Part shown: piece after piece, positions 8,377-16,484 of the stretch
How positions within the stretch are numbered: position 1 is the first letter of the stretch
How the letters are laid out: each line of letters starts with the position of its first letter
Assembly (NCBI GenBank): GCA_943370285.1
Contig: CALRQJ020000001.1
Coordinates: 310,001 to 374,000, forward strand
Direction of reading: 5' to 3'
DNA from: CALRQJ02 sp943370285
Lineage (GTDB): Bacteria > Bacteroidota > Bacteroidia > Chitinophagales > Chitinophagaceae
DNA: 64,000 nucleotides
Position numbers and translations under genes: made by a program
The notes under the pieces: generated by a model
The model's input: only the letters and a program-made list of their open reading frames with translations
Databases searched by the model: none
Told to the model about the DNA's origin: nothing

Positions 8377-9297
8377 TTAATTGTTCTGTTCTTTGATTTT
8401 AGTACTCCGCTTGTTGAAACTCATTTTTCCGGGGGCAAGATAAGACCTTCTGAAAATTAACTGACCCCTTTCGTGGCTCATAAAATTGATGAAGCCTGTT
8501 CCCAACCCTGCGGCATTCTCTTTTAGTATGTAATACAATCCTCGTACCAAAGGATACTGACCCCAAGAAATAGTTGCCTGAGAAGGCTTGCCAAACATGT
8601 CGTTTCCACAGAAACGGCACTCTACCAAGCCTAACTTTAACTTTTTCAAATAGGCTAATTGCTCAGGGTCTTGTGGATTACCAATCCAACTAATGCCTAC
8701 AAAGCCAATAGAATTATCGTTGCTAGCTACATAATCCAACACCGCTTTAGAGCCTTTTGCTGCATTTACATTACTCGCTAAAGTGTCTCCCTTTAAAATC
8801 GAATCAATCAAATATCTTACTGTGCTAGTGGCACTATTGCCGTCAACTACTAACTGTGTTGTTTTTTTGCTGCTGCCGTTAAGCATAGCTTTTATGTCTG
8901 ACAATCGAAACAAAGAATCAGTTGCATTATTGGGTAACACAAGAGCTACTGCATCGTAGGCAACTGCTGCAAACCTAGGCTTGTATTGCAATTTACTTTC
9001 GTAATAAGCCAATTCATTGTCGTTAAGTCCGCGGCTAACAATCACCATCCTCGTACTATCTTTCTGTAAGTCTTTTAAACACTCCGCTTCTGATTTATAT
9101 TCGGCTATAATCTTGGCATTAGGAAAAGAAGATTGAAACACTTTAATCTGTTCCTGAATTACCGGTTGAAAACTTTCATCCACACTAATATAGATAGTGC
9201 CACTAGTTGGCGTATCGCCAGGCAATTTATCTGTATCTGTTGAATTACAGGCAGAAAACAGCAACACCACAATAGCTAATATATATATCGTTTTCAT
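8377..9297 (-). CDS. PstS-like phosphate/anion-binding lipoprotein
   Basis: 306-residue substrate-binding protein with a lipoprotein signal (MKTIYILAIVVLLFSAC, cysteine at 17) and a periplasmic binding protein type 2 fold of the PstS class. Recognisable segments are GTIYISVDESFQPVIQEQ, the GSSKKTTQLVVDGNSATSTV region and GFVGISWIGN. No pstCAB transporter genes are adjacent; instead it sits in a tonB operon and overlaps the small membrane protein gene by 4 bp. It may sense or deliver an anion to a TonB-dependent system, but this is inference. Confidence 0.75.
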   Translation of the reverse strand: MKTIYILAIVVLLFSACNSTDTDKLPGDTPTSGTIYISVDESFQPVIQEQIKVFQSSFPNAKIIAEYKSEAECLKDLQKDSTRMVIVSRGLNDNELAYYESKLQYKPRFAAVAYDAVALVLPNNATDSLFRLSDIKAMLNGSSKKTTQLVVDGNSATSTVRYLIDSILKGDTLASNVNAAKGSKAVLDYVASNDNSIGFVGISWIGNPQDPEQLAYLKKLKLGLVECRFCGNDMFGKPSQATISWGQYPLVRGLYYILKENAAGLGTGFINFMSHERGQLIFRRSYLAPGKMSFNKRSTKIKEQNN

Positions 9298-9536
9298 TCT
9301 GTAAAATAGTCTTTCTTAAACCCTCTAAAAATTCGCCAAGCACCGTACAAACCACAAATACCGCCGAACAAATACCTAAAATCTTTATCGAACAAATCGG
9401 TGGTTAAATGTAGTTGTTCAGGAAAAATCATTACTGCCGCCATGAACAAATAAATCAGTCCCATTCCAAAATCCATCAACTGTCTTCTTAAGATGTACCA
9501 TTTGCGTTTTTTATCCTGAAAATCATTCTCCATCAC
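9294..9536 (-). CDS. Small two-helix membrane protein
   Basis: 80 residues, basic N terminus (KKRKWYILRRQ), then a helix about residues 22-40 (MGLIYLFMAAVMIF) and a second about 56-70 (YLFGGICGLYGAWRI). No known family recognised. The last four bases overlap the start of the PstS-like gene, so the two are probably translationally coupled. Position between tonB and the PstS-like gene suggests a TonB-system accessory. Two adjacent Met codons make the exact start uncertain by one residue. Confidence 0.65.
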   Translation of the reverse strand: MMENDFQDKKRKWYILRRQLMDFGMGLIYLFMAAVMIFPEQLHLTTDLFDKDFRYLFGGICGLYGAWRIFRGFKKDYFTE

Positions 9537-9627
9537 TCAAAAATTGAAATTGGGTTGGGCAAGATAATTATAAAAATGTTTTTTCACCGCCAACCTCCTA
9601 TTAAAATTGCGTTTCCATGACCGATAC

Positions 9628-10461
9628 TTAGTGTTGGGGACCTAAAAAGGTAACCGGCAAGCTGAAATAAACGGGTACAGTTTTTCCATTTTGACGACCC
9701 GGCTCCAACTTTGGCATTTTATTAATTACTCGCAATACTTCAGCATCTAATGCACTGCCACCGCTTTGTGTAATATCAACATCAATAATACTGCCGCTAT
9801 TATCAACGACAAATTTTGCTTTCACCACCACTTTTTCGCCTTCATTTAATTCATCGGGTTCTCTTAAATGGCGCAACATAAATTTTTTGAAGGCTTCCAT
9901 TCCACCGGGGAAACCGGGCATAATTTCGGCGAATTCTAACGGTGCTTTTGTCGCAGGCTCTTCCGGTTCGTCTATTGTTCCATTTCCACCGGGTGTGCCT
10001 GTTGGTAATTGAACCTGGCCTAATGCTAGACTATCACCATCTTTTCTATTGGCACCAATAGTAGCATGCTCCAATTCATCTACCGTAGCCATATTTTGAT
10101 TGGCTTGAGGATCCGGTACAATTTCAGGTGTTACCAATGGTACTTCAGGTGGTGTGGTAGCCACTTTTGCTTTAGGTTTTTCAGCCGGTTTTTCTTTTGG
10201 CTTTTCTTTATCTACCACTTTAGGTTCATCTACAGTTGACAGCGTAATTTCTTTTGCGTAATTGAGATTAACCACTTTTCCAAAATTGGCTTGCAACAAA
10301 TTGGCTACTACAAATAATAGTACAAACAGCATCATTCCTGCTAAGGCTTTGTATAAACGACTCTGATAATGTTTACGCAAATCATAGGCCCCGTATGCTT
10401 TGTTACGGTTGTTGAACAATATATCAAGCATAGAGCTTGTTAAAATCATTTCGGGTTTCAT
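9628..10461 (-). CDS. tonB: TonB-family energy transducer
   Basis: Transduces proton-motive force to outer-membrane TonB-dependent transporters. The N terminus carries LDILFNNRNKAYGAYDLRK, typical of Bacteroidota TonB proteins. Next come a single transmembrane helix (MMLFVLLFVVANLL), a Lys/Pro-rich periplasmic spacer (residues about 85-125) and a C-terminal TonB domain with AKFVVDNSGSIIDVDITQSG and PVYFSLPVTF. The ATG giving MKPEMILTSS is preferred over an upstream TTG. exbB/exbD are not in the window. First gene of a four-gene minus-strand cluster. Confidence 0.88.
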   Translation of the reverse strand: MKPEMILTSSMLDILFNNRNKAYGAYDLRKHYQSRLYKALAGMMLFVLLFVVANLLQANFGKVVNLNYAKEITLSTVDEPKVVDKEKPKEKPAEKPKAKVATTPPEVPLVTPEIVPDPQANQNMATVDELEHATIGANRKDGDSLALGQVQLPTGTPGGNGTIDEPEEPATKAPLEFAEIMPGFPGGMEAFKKFMLRHLREPDELNEGEKVVVKAKFVVDNSGSIIDVDITQSGGSALDAEVLRVINKMPKLEPGRQNGKTVPVYFSLPVTFLGPQH

Positions 10462-10546
10462 AACCAACAATTTAAATGGTGAATAATGTTATTTAAAACC
10501 CGGCGCCGGTTTGTATTGAGATGCTGTAGGTGATGGATTCCATAAA

Positions 10547-10568
10547 GCCCCCATCCCCTAAAGGGGTG
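10547..10568 (-). repeat. GC-rich palindromic element upstream of tonB
   Basis: Fourth copy of the CCCCTTTAGGGGA-type element, about 85 bp upstream of the tonB ATG on the minus strand. It has the best palindrome of the set (CCCCTTTAGGGG). It lies in the 195-bp divergent region between tonB and the phosphatase gene. Confidence 0.55.
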
Positions 10569-10644
10569 TTAAAACAGCTATGCCCTGTAGGAAAGCATAA
10601 ATGAATGATAAGTTTCATTTGAAAAAATGAAGCCTCAATAACAG

Positions 10645-10652
10645 TAATTTAG
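10645..10652 (+). promoter_or_regulatory. Putative -7 element of the phosphatase gene
   Basis: TAATTTAG, a near match to TAnnTTTG, ends only 4 bp before the ATG at 10657. A transcript starting at the usual distance would be leaderless. Confidence 0.4.
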
Positions 10653-10656
10653 CAGT

Positions 10657-11118
10657 ATGAAAATTTTGATGGTTTGTTTAGGGAACATTTGTAGAAGTCC
10701 GTTGGCAGAGGGCATTATGCAAACAGCGATTGATAAAGCAGGATTAGATTGGACCGTTGATAGTGCAGGCACAGCCGGATACCATGTTGGTGAAGCACCG
10801 CATAAATTATCGCAAAGGGTGGCTAAGCTGAATGGTATTGATATTTCGAAACAACAATGTAGACAATTTACCCCAAATGACATATTGGTGTTTGATAAGA
10901 TATATGTGATGGATAACGATAACTACAACGAAGTAAAACGGATTAGCGGCAAAAATTGGCAAGCCGAAAAAGTTGAGTTATTGCTGAATGCCTCCCACCC
11001 TTCAGAAAACCGCAATGTGCCTGACCCCTGGCATGGCGGCGAAGATGGCTATCACGAAGTATTTGACATGATTACCTCCGCTTGCAACGCCATTATACAG
11101 CAGCATTTGCATGGTTAA
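10657..11118 (+). CDS. Low-molecular-weight protein-tyrosine phosphatase
   Basis: 153 residues. The N-terminal P-loop CLGNICRSP places catalytic Cys7 and Arg13 exactly as in the LMW-PTP family. The general-acid loop is VPDPWHGGEDGYHEVFDMI, with Asp in the DPW motif. Start codon is secure because the first beta strand begins at residue 3. It is followed 61 bp later by hisS. No tyrosine-kinase or capsule genes are adjacent, so the substrate (protein or arginine phosphate) is not evident. Confidence 0.93.
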   Translation: MKILMVCLGNICRSPLAEGIMQTAIDKAGLDWTVDSAGTAGYHVGEAPHKLSQRVAKLNGIDISKQQCRQFTPNDILVFDKIYVMDNDNYNEVKRISGKNWQAEKVELLLNASHPSENRNVPDPWHGGEDGYHEVFDMITSACNAIIQQHLHG

Positions 11119-11178
11119 GCATACAAATTTGTAATAGCCGTGCAATTGAAATAATTTCGCCGCTTTCAAGCAAGCAAT

Positions 11179-12540
11179 ATGGCCAAACCAACTTTACCAC
11201 AGGGAACAAGAGATTTTAGTGCAGATGTAGTGCGTAAGCGGCAATATATTTTCCATACCATTCGTACGGTGTTTGAATTGTATGGATTTCAACCATTAGA
11301 AACACCTGCCATGGAAAACCTTGATACCCTAATGGGGAAGTATGGCGAGGAAGGTGATAAGTTGATTTTTAAAATCCTGAATAATGGTTTAGACAATTCT
11401 GCTAAACATGAACAAGCTAAAGCTGATTTTGAAAAAGTATTAGCAGGAAAAAATACCAAGGGCATTACAGAAAGAGCATTGCGCTATGATTTAACCATTC
11501 CTTTTGCTAGGTATGTGGCCATGAATCACCAACAATTAACCATGCCTTTTAAACGCTACCAAATACAACCGGTATGGCGTGCCGATAGACCGCAACGTGG
11601 CCGTTACAGAGAATTTTACCAATGCGATGCCGATGTAGTAGGCAGTAAATCTTTACTCAATGAAGTTGAACTCGTAAATATTTACGCAACTGTTTTTGAA
11701 CGATTAGGAATTGAGGTGGAGATAAGAATTAATAGTAGAAAAATTTTAGCTGCATTAGCAGCTGTTTGTGGCGGTGCCGAAAAAATGATTGACATTACTA
11801 TTGCTATCGATAAACTAGATAAAATTGGTTTAGAAAAAGTAAAAGCGGAATTGGAACAACGGGGATTGAATGCTGAACAAATCAATACAATTGCGACCTA
11901 CTTACAAATTGAAGGTGATAATGCATCTAAAATAAATCAACTTCAAAACATTTTAGCAGACAATGAAAACGGTAAAAATGGTATTGCTGAATTGACTTAT
12001 TTGTTGAACAATTCCACCATTGCCTATTCGCAGTTGATTACTGACTTCACCCTTGCCCGTGGCCTCAATTATTACACCGGAATCATTTTTGAAATCAAAG
12101 CCAAAGGGGTGCAAATGGGCAGCATTGGCGGCGGTGGCAGATACGATGATTTAACCGGCACTTTTGGTGTACCGGGCATACCCGGTGTGGGAATTTCTTT
12201 TGGAGTAGATCGTATTTATGATGTGATGGAAGAATTGCAATTATTTCCAGATGCGGTACAAACCGGCACCAAAGTATTGTTCTTTAATCTCGGCGAAGCC
12301 GAAAGCAAAACTGCATTCGGTTTAATGCAACAATTACGTTCTCATAACATTGCTTGTGAAATGTATCACGAACAAGCCAAGTTTGATAAGCAGTTTAAGT
12401 ACGCCGATAAGAAAGGCATTCCTTATGCCATTATTCTCGGTAGTAAAGAGTTGGAAAATGGCACCTGTGTGATTAAAGATTTACGCAAAGGCGAACAAAC
12501 AACGGTTAATCATGATGCATTGACTACTTTCTTGTTTTAA
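11179..12540 (+). CDS. hisS: Histidyl-tRNA synthetase
   Basis: Class II aminoacyl-tRNA synthetase charging tRNA-His. Motif 1 region (RTVFELYGFQPLETPAMENL), motif 2 (FKRYQIQPVWRADRPQRGRY), the histidine-specific ARGLNYYTGIIFE and motif 3 (GIGVSFG-type, here VGISFGVDRI) are all present, followed by an anticodon-binding domain. 453 residues is normal. Its 3' end is convergent with ftsK, across a spacer that carries three related hairpins. Confidence 0.96.
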   Translation: MAKPTLPQGTRDFSADVVRKRQYIFHTIRTVFELYGFQPLETPAMENLDTLMGKYGEEGDKLIFKILNNGLDNSAKHEQAKADFEKVLAGKNTKGITERALRYDLTIPFARYVAMNHQQLTMPFKRYQIQPVWRADRPQRGRYREFYQCDADVVGSKSLLNEVELVNIYATVFERLGIEVEIRINSRKILAALAAVCGGAEKMIDITIAIDKLDKIGLEKVKAELEQRGLNAEQINTIATYLQIEGDNASKINQLQNILADNENGKNGIAELTYLLNNSTIAYSQLITDFTLARGLNYYTGIIFEIKAKGVQMGSIGGGGRYDDLTGTFGVPGIPGVGISFGVDRIYDVMEELQLFPDAVQTGTKVLFFNLGEAESKTAFGLMQQLRSHNIACEMYHEQAKFDKQFKYADKKGIPYAIILGSKELENGTCVIKDLRKGEQTTVNHDALTTFLF

Positions 12541-12558
12541 CCATTGAATACACTTTTA

Positions 12559-12669
12559 TTGGTTTGTGAAGACACAAACCAAGTGATACTATTATTGGCT
12601 TGCGAAGACACAAGCCAATGGCATGGTTGATAAGGATATGATTTATTGATTTGTGAAAACACAAACCTT
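12559..12669. repeat. Three tandem hairpin repeats between hisS and ftsK
   Basis: Three 24-bp units at 12559-12582, 12595-12618 and 12646-12669. Unit 1 has arms GGTTTGTG and CACAAACC around AAGA. Unit 2 has a T-A to C-G double change that keeps the stem paired, plus one C-A mismatch. Unit 3 has one A-C mismatch. The paired change suggests selection on the folded form. No T-run follows, so it is not a standard terminator. Confidence 0.7.
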
Positions 12670-12678
12670 GGTAAAGCA

Positions 12679-15282
12679 TTAAAACCCACTAATCAATTCA
12701 TCTAATTCCATTTCGGTTTTAATCAATACATCTCTTGCTTTACTGCCGAGATTTGGCCCGACTACACCGGCGGCTTCTAGTTGATCCATCAATCTACCTG
12801 CACGGTTGTAGCCCAACTTCATTCTACGTTGTATCAACGATGTACTACCCATTTGGTTTTGTACAATTAATCTTGCCGCATCTTCAAATAATGGGTCACG
12901 GTCGCTGGCATCAAAATCTCTGCCTTCTATTTCTTTTTCATCCACATATTCCGGCAATAAAAATGCTTGCGGATAACCTCTTTGGTCGCCAATATATTCA
13001 CATACATGTTCTACTTCAGGCGTATCAACAAAAGCACATTGTAAACGAGTAATTTCGCCATTGTAGCTTACCAACATATCTCCTTTTCCAATCAATTGTT
13101 CGGCGCCGCCGGTATCTAAAATCGTTCTACTGTCAATTTTAGACGACACTTTAAATGCAATCCTCGCCGGGAAGTTGGCTTTAATTGTTCCGGTAATAAT
13201 ATTTACGGATGGTCTTTGTGTAGCAATAATTAAGTGAATACCAACAGCTCGGGCCAATTGCGCCAATCTAGCAATTGGCATTTCTACTTCTTTGCCTGCT
13301 GTCATAATCAAGTCGGCAAACTCATCTACTACTAACACAATAAATGGTAAAAATTGATGCCCTTTTTGTGGATTCAATTTTCGGCTTACAAATTTTTCAT
13401 TGTACTCTTTAATGTTTCTGCAATGGGCTTCTTTCAATAAATCGTACCGGTTATCCATTTCAATGCACAAGGCATTCAAAGTGTAAATTACTTTCTTGGT
13501 ATCGGTAATAATCGATTCTTCTTCACCCGGCAATTTGGCTAAAAAATGTTTTTCAATCACTCGGTATAAACTCAACTCTACTTTCTTAGGATCGACCAAT
13601 ACAAACTTTAATTGCGACGGATGTTTTTTGTACAACAAAGACACCAATATTGCATTCAATCCAACCGATTTACCCTGCCCTGTAGCACCGGCCATCAACA
13701 AGTGAGGCATGCTTGCTAAATCAACAATAAAATTTTCGTTGTCAATTTTTTTACCAATAGCAATGGGCAATGAAAAATTATTATTCTGAAATTTTTCAGA
13801 TGATAATAAAGTTCGCATACTCACCACCGTTTTACGAACATTGGGTACTTCTATACCAATCGTTCCTTTACCGGGAATGGGAGCAATAATACGAATACCT
13901 AAAGCTGCCAAACTTAATGCTATATCATCTTCTAAGTTTTTGATTCGGCTGATACGAACCCCTGCTGCCGGTACAATTTCGTACAAGGTTACCGTAGGAC
14001 CAACCGTTGCTGAAATGCGTTGAATAGCGATATCATAATTTTTCAGCGTAGCAATAATCTGGTTTTTATTAACTTCTAATTCGGTAGGGTCATGCACAAT
14101 TTTTTCACTGCCATGTGTTTCTAACAAATCAAGTTTAGGATATTTATAATCTCTTAAATCTAGCGTGGGCTCATAGTTTACTTGTAAACCACTGTGTTGA
14201 TTCATCGGCTGTTCTACCGCTTCTTCACCGCCTTCATTAATTTCTAATGGTGGAATTTCTTCGGGTTCAGTCACAATTTTTTTACTACGTACAGGCTTAA
14301 GCTCTGGCAACACTTCTTCTTCAATGTATAAAGAGGGACGGTCGGCTAAATTCACTTCTGCTTCTGCAGGAATATCTGGCTTTTCCACTATTTCTAAAGC
14401 AGGCAACTCATCCGATTTCATATCTGCCAAAGGCATAATTACAGATACGCCTTTGCTATCGCCTTTCAATTTATTCTGACTCACAGGCAACTCAGGGTCT
14501 TTTTCAATCAACCCCATTTGTTCGGCATATAATTCATTGATAGACTTACCATCGCTTGGTGTCCAATCTTCATCTAATGCAGCTGTTGTAGTTTCGCTTT
14601 CTGCTTCATCTTCTATTGCATCATCAATATCTGCAACACTTGATTTGGCTTTTAGCCAATTAAACTCAGGCACTTTAAACGTTGGGTTGAATCGCCATAT
14701 CATATATGCTACAGCAGCCAATATCAACAATGCACCTGTACCAACGGCACCAACCCATTTCACCATCCATTGATTCACTAATTCGCCGGTAGCACCACCC
14801 CAACTAAAACTACTGCCTTCACCAAAAAATGAGCAGGTTACACTAATCACCAATAACCCACTAACTACATATTTTAGGTTCTTGATGATGCTAAAAACTT
14901 TCTTTCCAAATAGCAAGTTCACACCCAATACAAAAAAGGAAGTACAAAATAAATAAGAGGCTAAACCAAAACCATTGTAGAAAAATATATGAGCAGTGTA
15001 TGCTCCTAAAACACCTAACAGATTATTGACCTTTACATCACTCACACTAAAAATCTTCACACCAAACTGGTGTACTTTATCTTGATCTTCTTGCCAAGTA
15101 AATAGATAAGAAGTAAACGCTACAAATAAAAACAGGGTAACCAATAAACAAACAGCACCTGCAATTTTGTAGGTACGTTCATCTTTCACAATTTCTTCCA
15201 CCGTTACTTCCACTTCTTTTTCCGGCGTTAATTGCTCGGGGTCCGGCGGCGGCGGTGTTTTTTTCTTTAATCGGTTGGCCAT
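12679..15282 (-). CDS. ftsK: DNA translocase FtsK/SpoIIIE
   Basis: Hexameric dsDNA motor for chromosome dimer resolution and segregation at the septum. N-terminal region with about four transmembrane helices (about residues 45-185), an acidic linker rich in Glu/Pro, then the RecA-like motor. Walker A is GATGQGKSVG, Walker B is FIVLVVDEFADL, and ATQRPSVNIITGTIKANFP follows. It ends with a gamma winged-helix domain (QRRMKLGYNRAGRLMDQLE) that reads KOPS-like sites. Start chosen at MANRLKKKTPPP (867 residues) rather than an upstream Met, because the extra 13 residues look non-coding. Downstream stop faces hisS. Confidence 0.95.
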   Translation of the reverse strand: MANRLKKKTPPPPDPEQLTPEKEVEVTVEEIVKDERTYKIAGAVCLLVTLFLFVAFTSYLFTWQEDQDKVHQFGVKIFSVSDVKVNNLLGVLGAYTAHIFFYNGFGLASYLFCTSFFVLGVNLLFGKKVFSIIKNLKYVVSGLLVISVTCSFFGEGSSFSWGGATGELVNQWMVKWVGAVGTGALLILAAVAYMIWRFNPTFKVPEFNWLKAKSSVADIDDAIEDEAESETTTAALDEDWTPSDGKSINELYAEQMGLIEKDPELPVSQNKLKGDSKGVSVIMPLADMKSDELPALEIVEKPDIPAEAEVNLADRPSLYIEEEVLPELKPVRSKKIVTEPEEIPPLEINEGGEEAVEQPMNQHSGLQVNYEPTLDLRDYKYPKLDLLETHGSEKIVHDPTELEVNKNQIIATLKNYDIAIQRISATVGPTVTLYEIVPAAGVRISRIKNLEDDIALSLAALGIRIIAPIPGKGTIGIEVPNVRKTVVSMRTLLSSEKFQNNNFSLPIAIGKKIDNENFIVDLASMPHLLMAGATGQGKSVGLNAILVSLLYKKHPSQLKFVLVDPKKVELSLYRVIEKHFLAKLPGEEESIITDTKKVIYTLNALCIEMDNRYDLLKEAHCRNIKEYNEKFVSRKLNPQKGHQFLPFIVLVVDEFADLIMTAGKEVEMPIARLAQLARAVGIHLIIATQRPSVNIITGTIKANFPARIAFKVSSKIDSRTILDTGGAEQLIGKGDMLVSYNGEITRLQCAFVDTPEVEHVCEYIGDQRGYPQAFLLPEYVDEKEIEGRDFDASDRDPLFEDAARLIVQNQMGSTSLIQRRMKLGYNRAGRLMDQLEAAGVVGPNLGSKARDVLIKTEMELDELISGF

Positions 15283-15589
15283 AGCGTTTCGATAACTAAC
15301 AAATATAATTGTAAAAGCCATTAACCACCCAACTGTGGATTATGGGGCAGTTTATAGCAAGCACTTCGTCCAAAATGTGGATTTCTATTGCTATTGGGGC
15401 TGTCGGCAGTAAAACAATTGTCGGCAGTAGTTGCGGCTATCGCTACAACTCCGCCGCAAGGCTTGGCTACAAAACCCTCAGCGGGGTTTTCACTCAATCC
15501 CCCAGCCTTTCAGCTTTTGAAATATATTTTACTAAAAAATATTTGCAGAAACTAAAAATATTAGTATTTTGCAGCTAAATCAGTTAGTT
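15283..15589. other. Divergent intergenic region ftsK / S24 regulator
   Basis: 307 bp. The left two-thirds holds a GC-richer island (about 15395-15510) with GTCGGCAGTA twice and an AAAACCC/GGGGTTTT hairpin near 15470-15492. The right part holds a promoter and direct repeats for the regulator gene. No ORF here is convincing. Confidence 0.5.
15531..15574 (+). promoter_or_regulatory. Promoter and possible operator of the S24 regulator gene
   Basis: TTTG at 15542-15545 is followed, after 19 bp, by TATTTTGC at 15565-15572. This fits the Bacteroidota promoter layout, with the -7 box imperfect. Over it lie two direct repeats: ACTAAAAA at 15531 and 15551 (20 bp apart), each followed by a TTTGCAG element. 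Repeats overlapping the -33 box and spacer are where a self-repressor would bind (inference). Confidence 0.5.
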
Positions 15590-16345
15590 ATGTCATACGC
15601 CGGAAAAAATTTACGCTACCTAAGAAAGCTTAGAGGGTGGACACAAGAGGAGTTTGCCAACAAACTAAAAGTGAAACGGTCGCTTATTGGTGCTTATGAA
15701 GAAGAACGAGCCGAACCTCGACTAGATGTGCTAGAAATCATGTGCAGCATTTTTAAACTAAGTTTAGACGAATTGCTGTTACAAGATTTAACCGCTACCA
15801 AAACCGGTAGTTATTTGGAAAGTCGCCGTGCTTTAAAAATGGATTCCGCTGCAACCGGCGTCATACATTTTGTACCGGTAAAAGCAGCAGCAGGCTATAT
15901 GTCGGGTTATGCCGACCCTGATTTTTTAGATGAGCTCAATACTTTTACGCTACCTATGTTGGCACCCGGTAATTACCGTGCCTTTGAAATAGTGGGTGAC
16001 AGTATGTTACCAACACCGAGCGGCAGCGTTATTGTTGGTGAAAAAGTAGATGGCTTAGAAGAACTTAAAAGCAATCAGGCTTATGTAGTATTATCTCGTA
16101 ACGAAGGTGTAGTGTACAAAAGAGTAGTAAAGAACAATAAGGCAAAAAATAAACTTACCATGATTAGTGATAACCCGCTGTACGAACCATTTCAGGTAAA
16201 TGCAGAGGATATTATGGAAGTTTGGAAAGCCGTTTATGTGTTGCAAAAAGCCAATGTAACCAACCGTTGGGATGTAAATCAACTCGCTAATATTGTCAAC
16301 AACTTACAAGAACAAGTAAGTTCTTTACAACAAAAAATGAATTAA
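15590..16345 (+). CDS. XRE-family HTH / peptidase S24 (LexA/CI-like) transcriptional regulator
   Basis: 251 residues. Residues 1-65 form an HTH_3 domain (WTQEEFANKLKVKRSLIGAY). The C-terminal half is an S24 fold with catalytic Ser138 (GDSMLP) and Lys177 (VVYKRV), and a candidate self-cleavage Ala101-Gly102 (AAAGYMSG), the layout of LexA and CI. A coiled coil-like tail ends the protein. Start taken at MSYAGKNLRY, 18 bp after the -7 box. No phage genes are nearby, so it is probably a resident stress regulator rather than a prophage repressor. Confidence 0.88.
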   Translation: MSYAGKNLRYLRKLRGWTQEEFANKLKVKRSLIGAYEEERAEPRLDVLEIMCSIFKLSLDELLLQDLTATKTGSYLESRRALKMDSAATGVIHFVPVKAAAGYMSGYADPDFLDELNTFTLPMLAPGNYRAFEIVGDSMLPTPSGSVIVGEKVDGLEELKSNQAYVVLSRNEGVVYKRVVKNNKAKNKLTMISDNPLYEPFQVNAEDIMEVWKAVYVLQKANVTNRWDVNQLANIVNNLQEQVSSLQQKMN

Positions 16346-16380
16346 CATTTTACAGATACACTTATGGGTTAGTAAGTGAA

Positions 16381-16410
16381 ATCCCCTGCCTTTTGGCGGG
16401 GGATTTTTTG
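16381..16410 (+). terminator. Terminator of the S24 regulator gene
   Basis: Arms ATCCCCTGCC and GGCGGGGGAT with a TTTT loop and a following T-run (TTTTTTG). Confidence 0.88.
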
Positions 16411-16430
16411 TTTTATCAGAATAGGCATAC

Positions 16431-16458
16431 ACAAAAAACCCGCTGTAAACAGCGGGTT
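16431..16458 (-). terminator. Terminator of the T9SS protein gene
   Basis: Arms AACCCGCTGT and ACAGCGGGTT around AA; read on the minus strand it is followed by a T-run (TTTTTTG). Back-to-back with the plus-strand terminator at 16381-16410. Confidence 0.85.
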
Positions 16459-16484
16459 CTCCTGCATGTATTGATATATTTCAT

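Noticed and set aside
15590..16345. Prophage repressor
   Set aside because: No integrase, Cro-like or structural phage gene is near; neighbours are ftsK and a T9SS protein.
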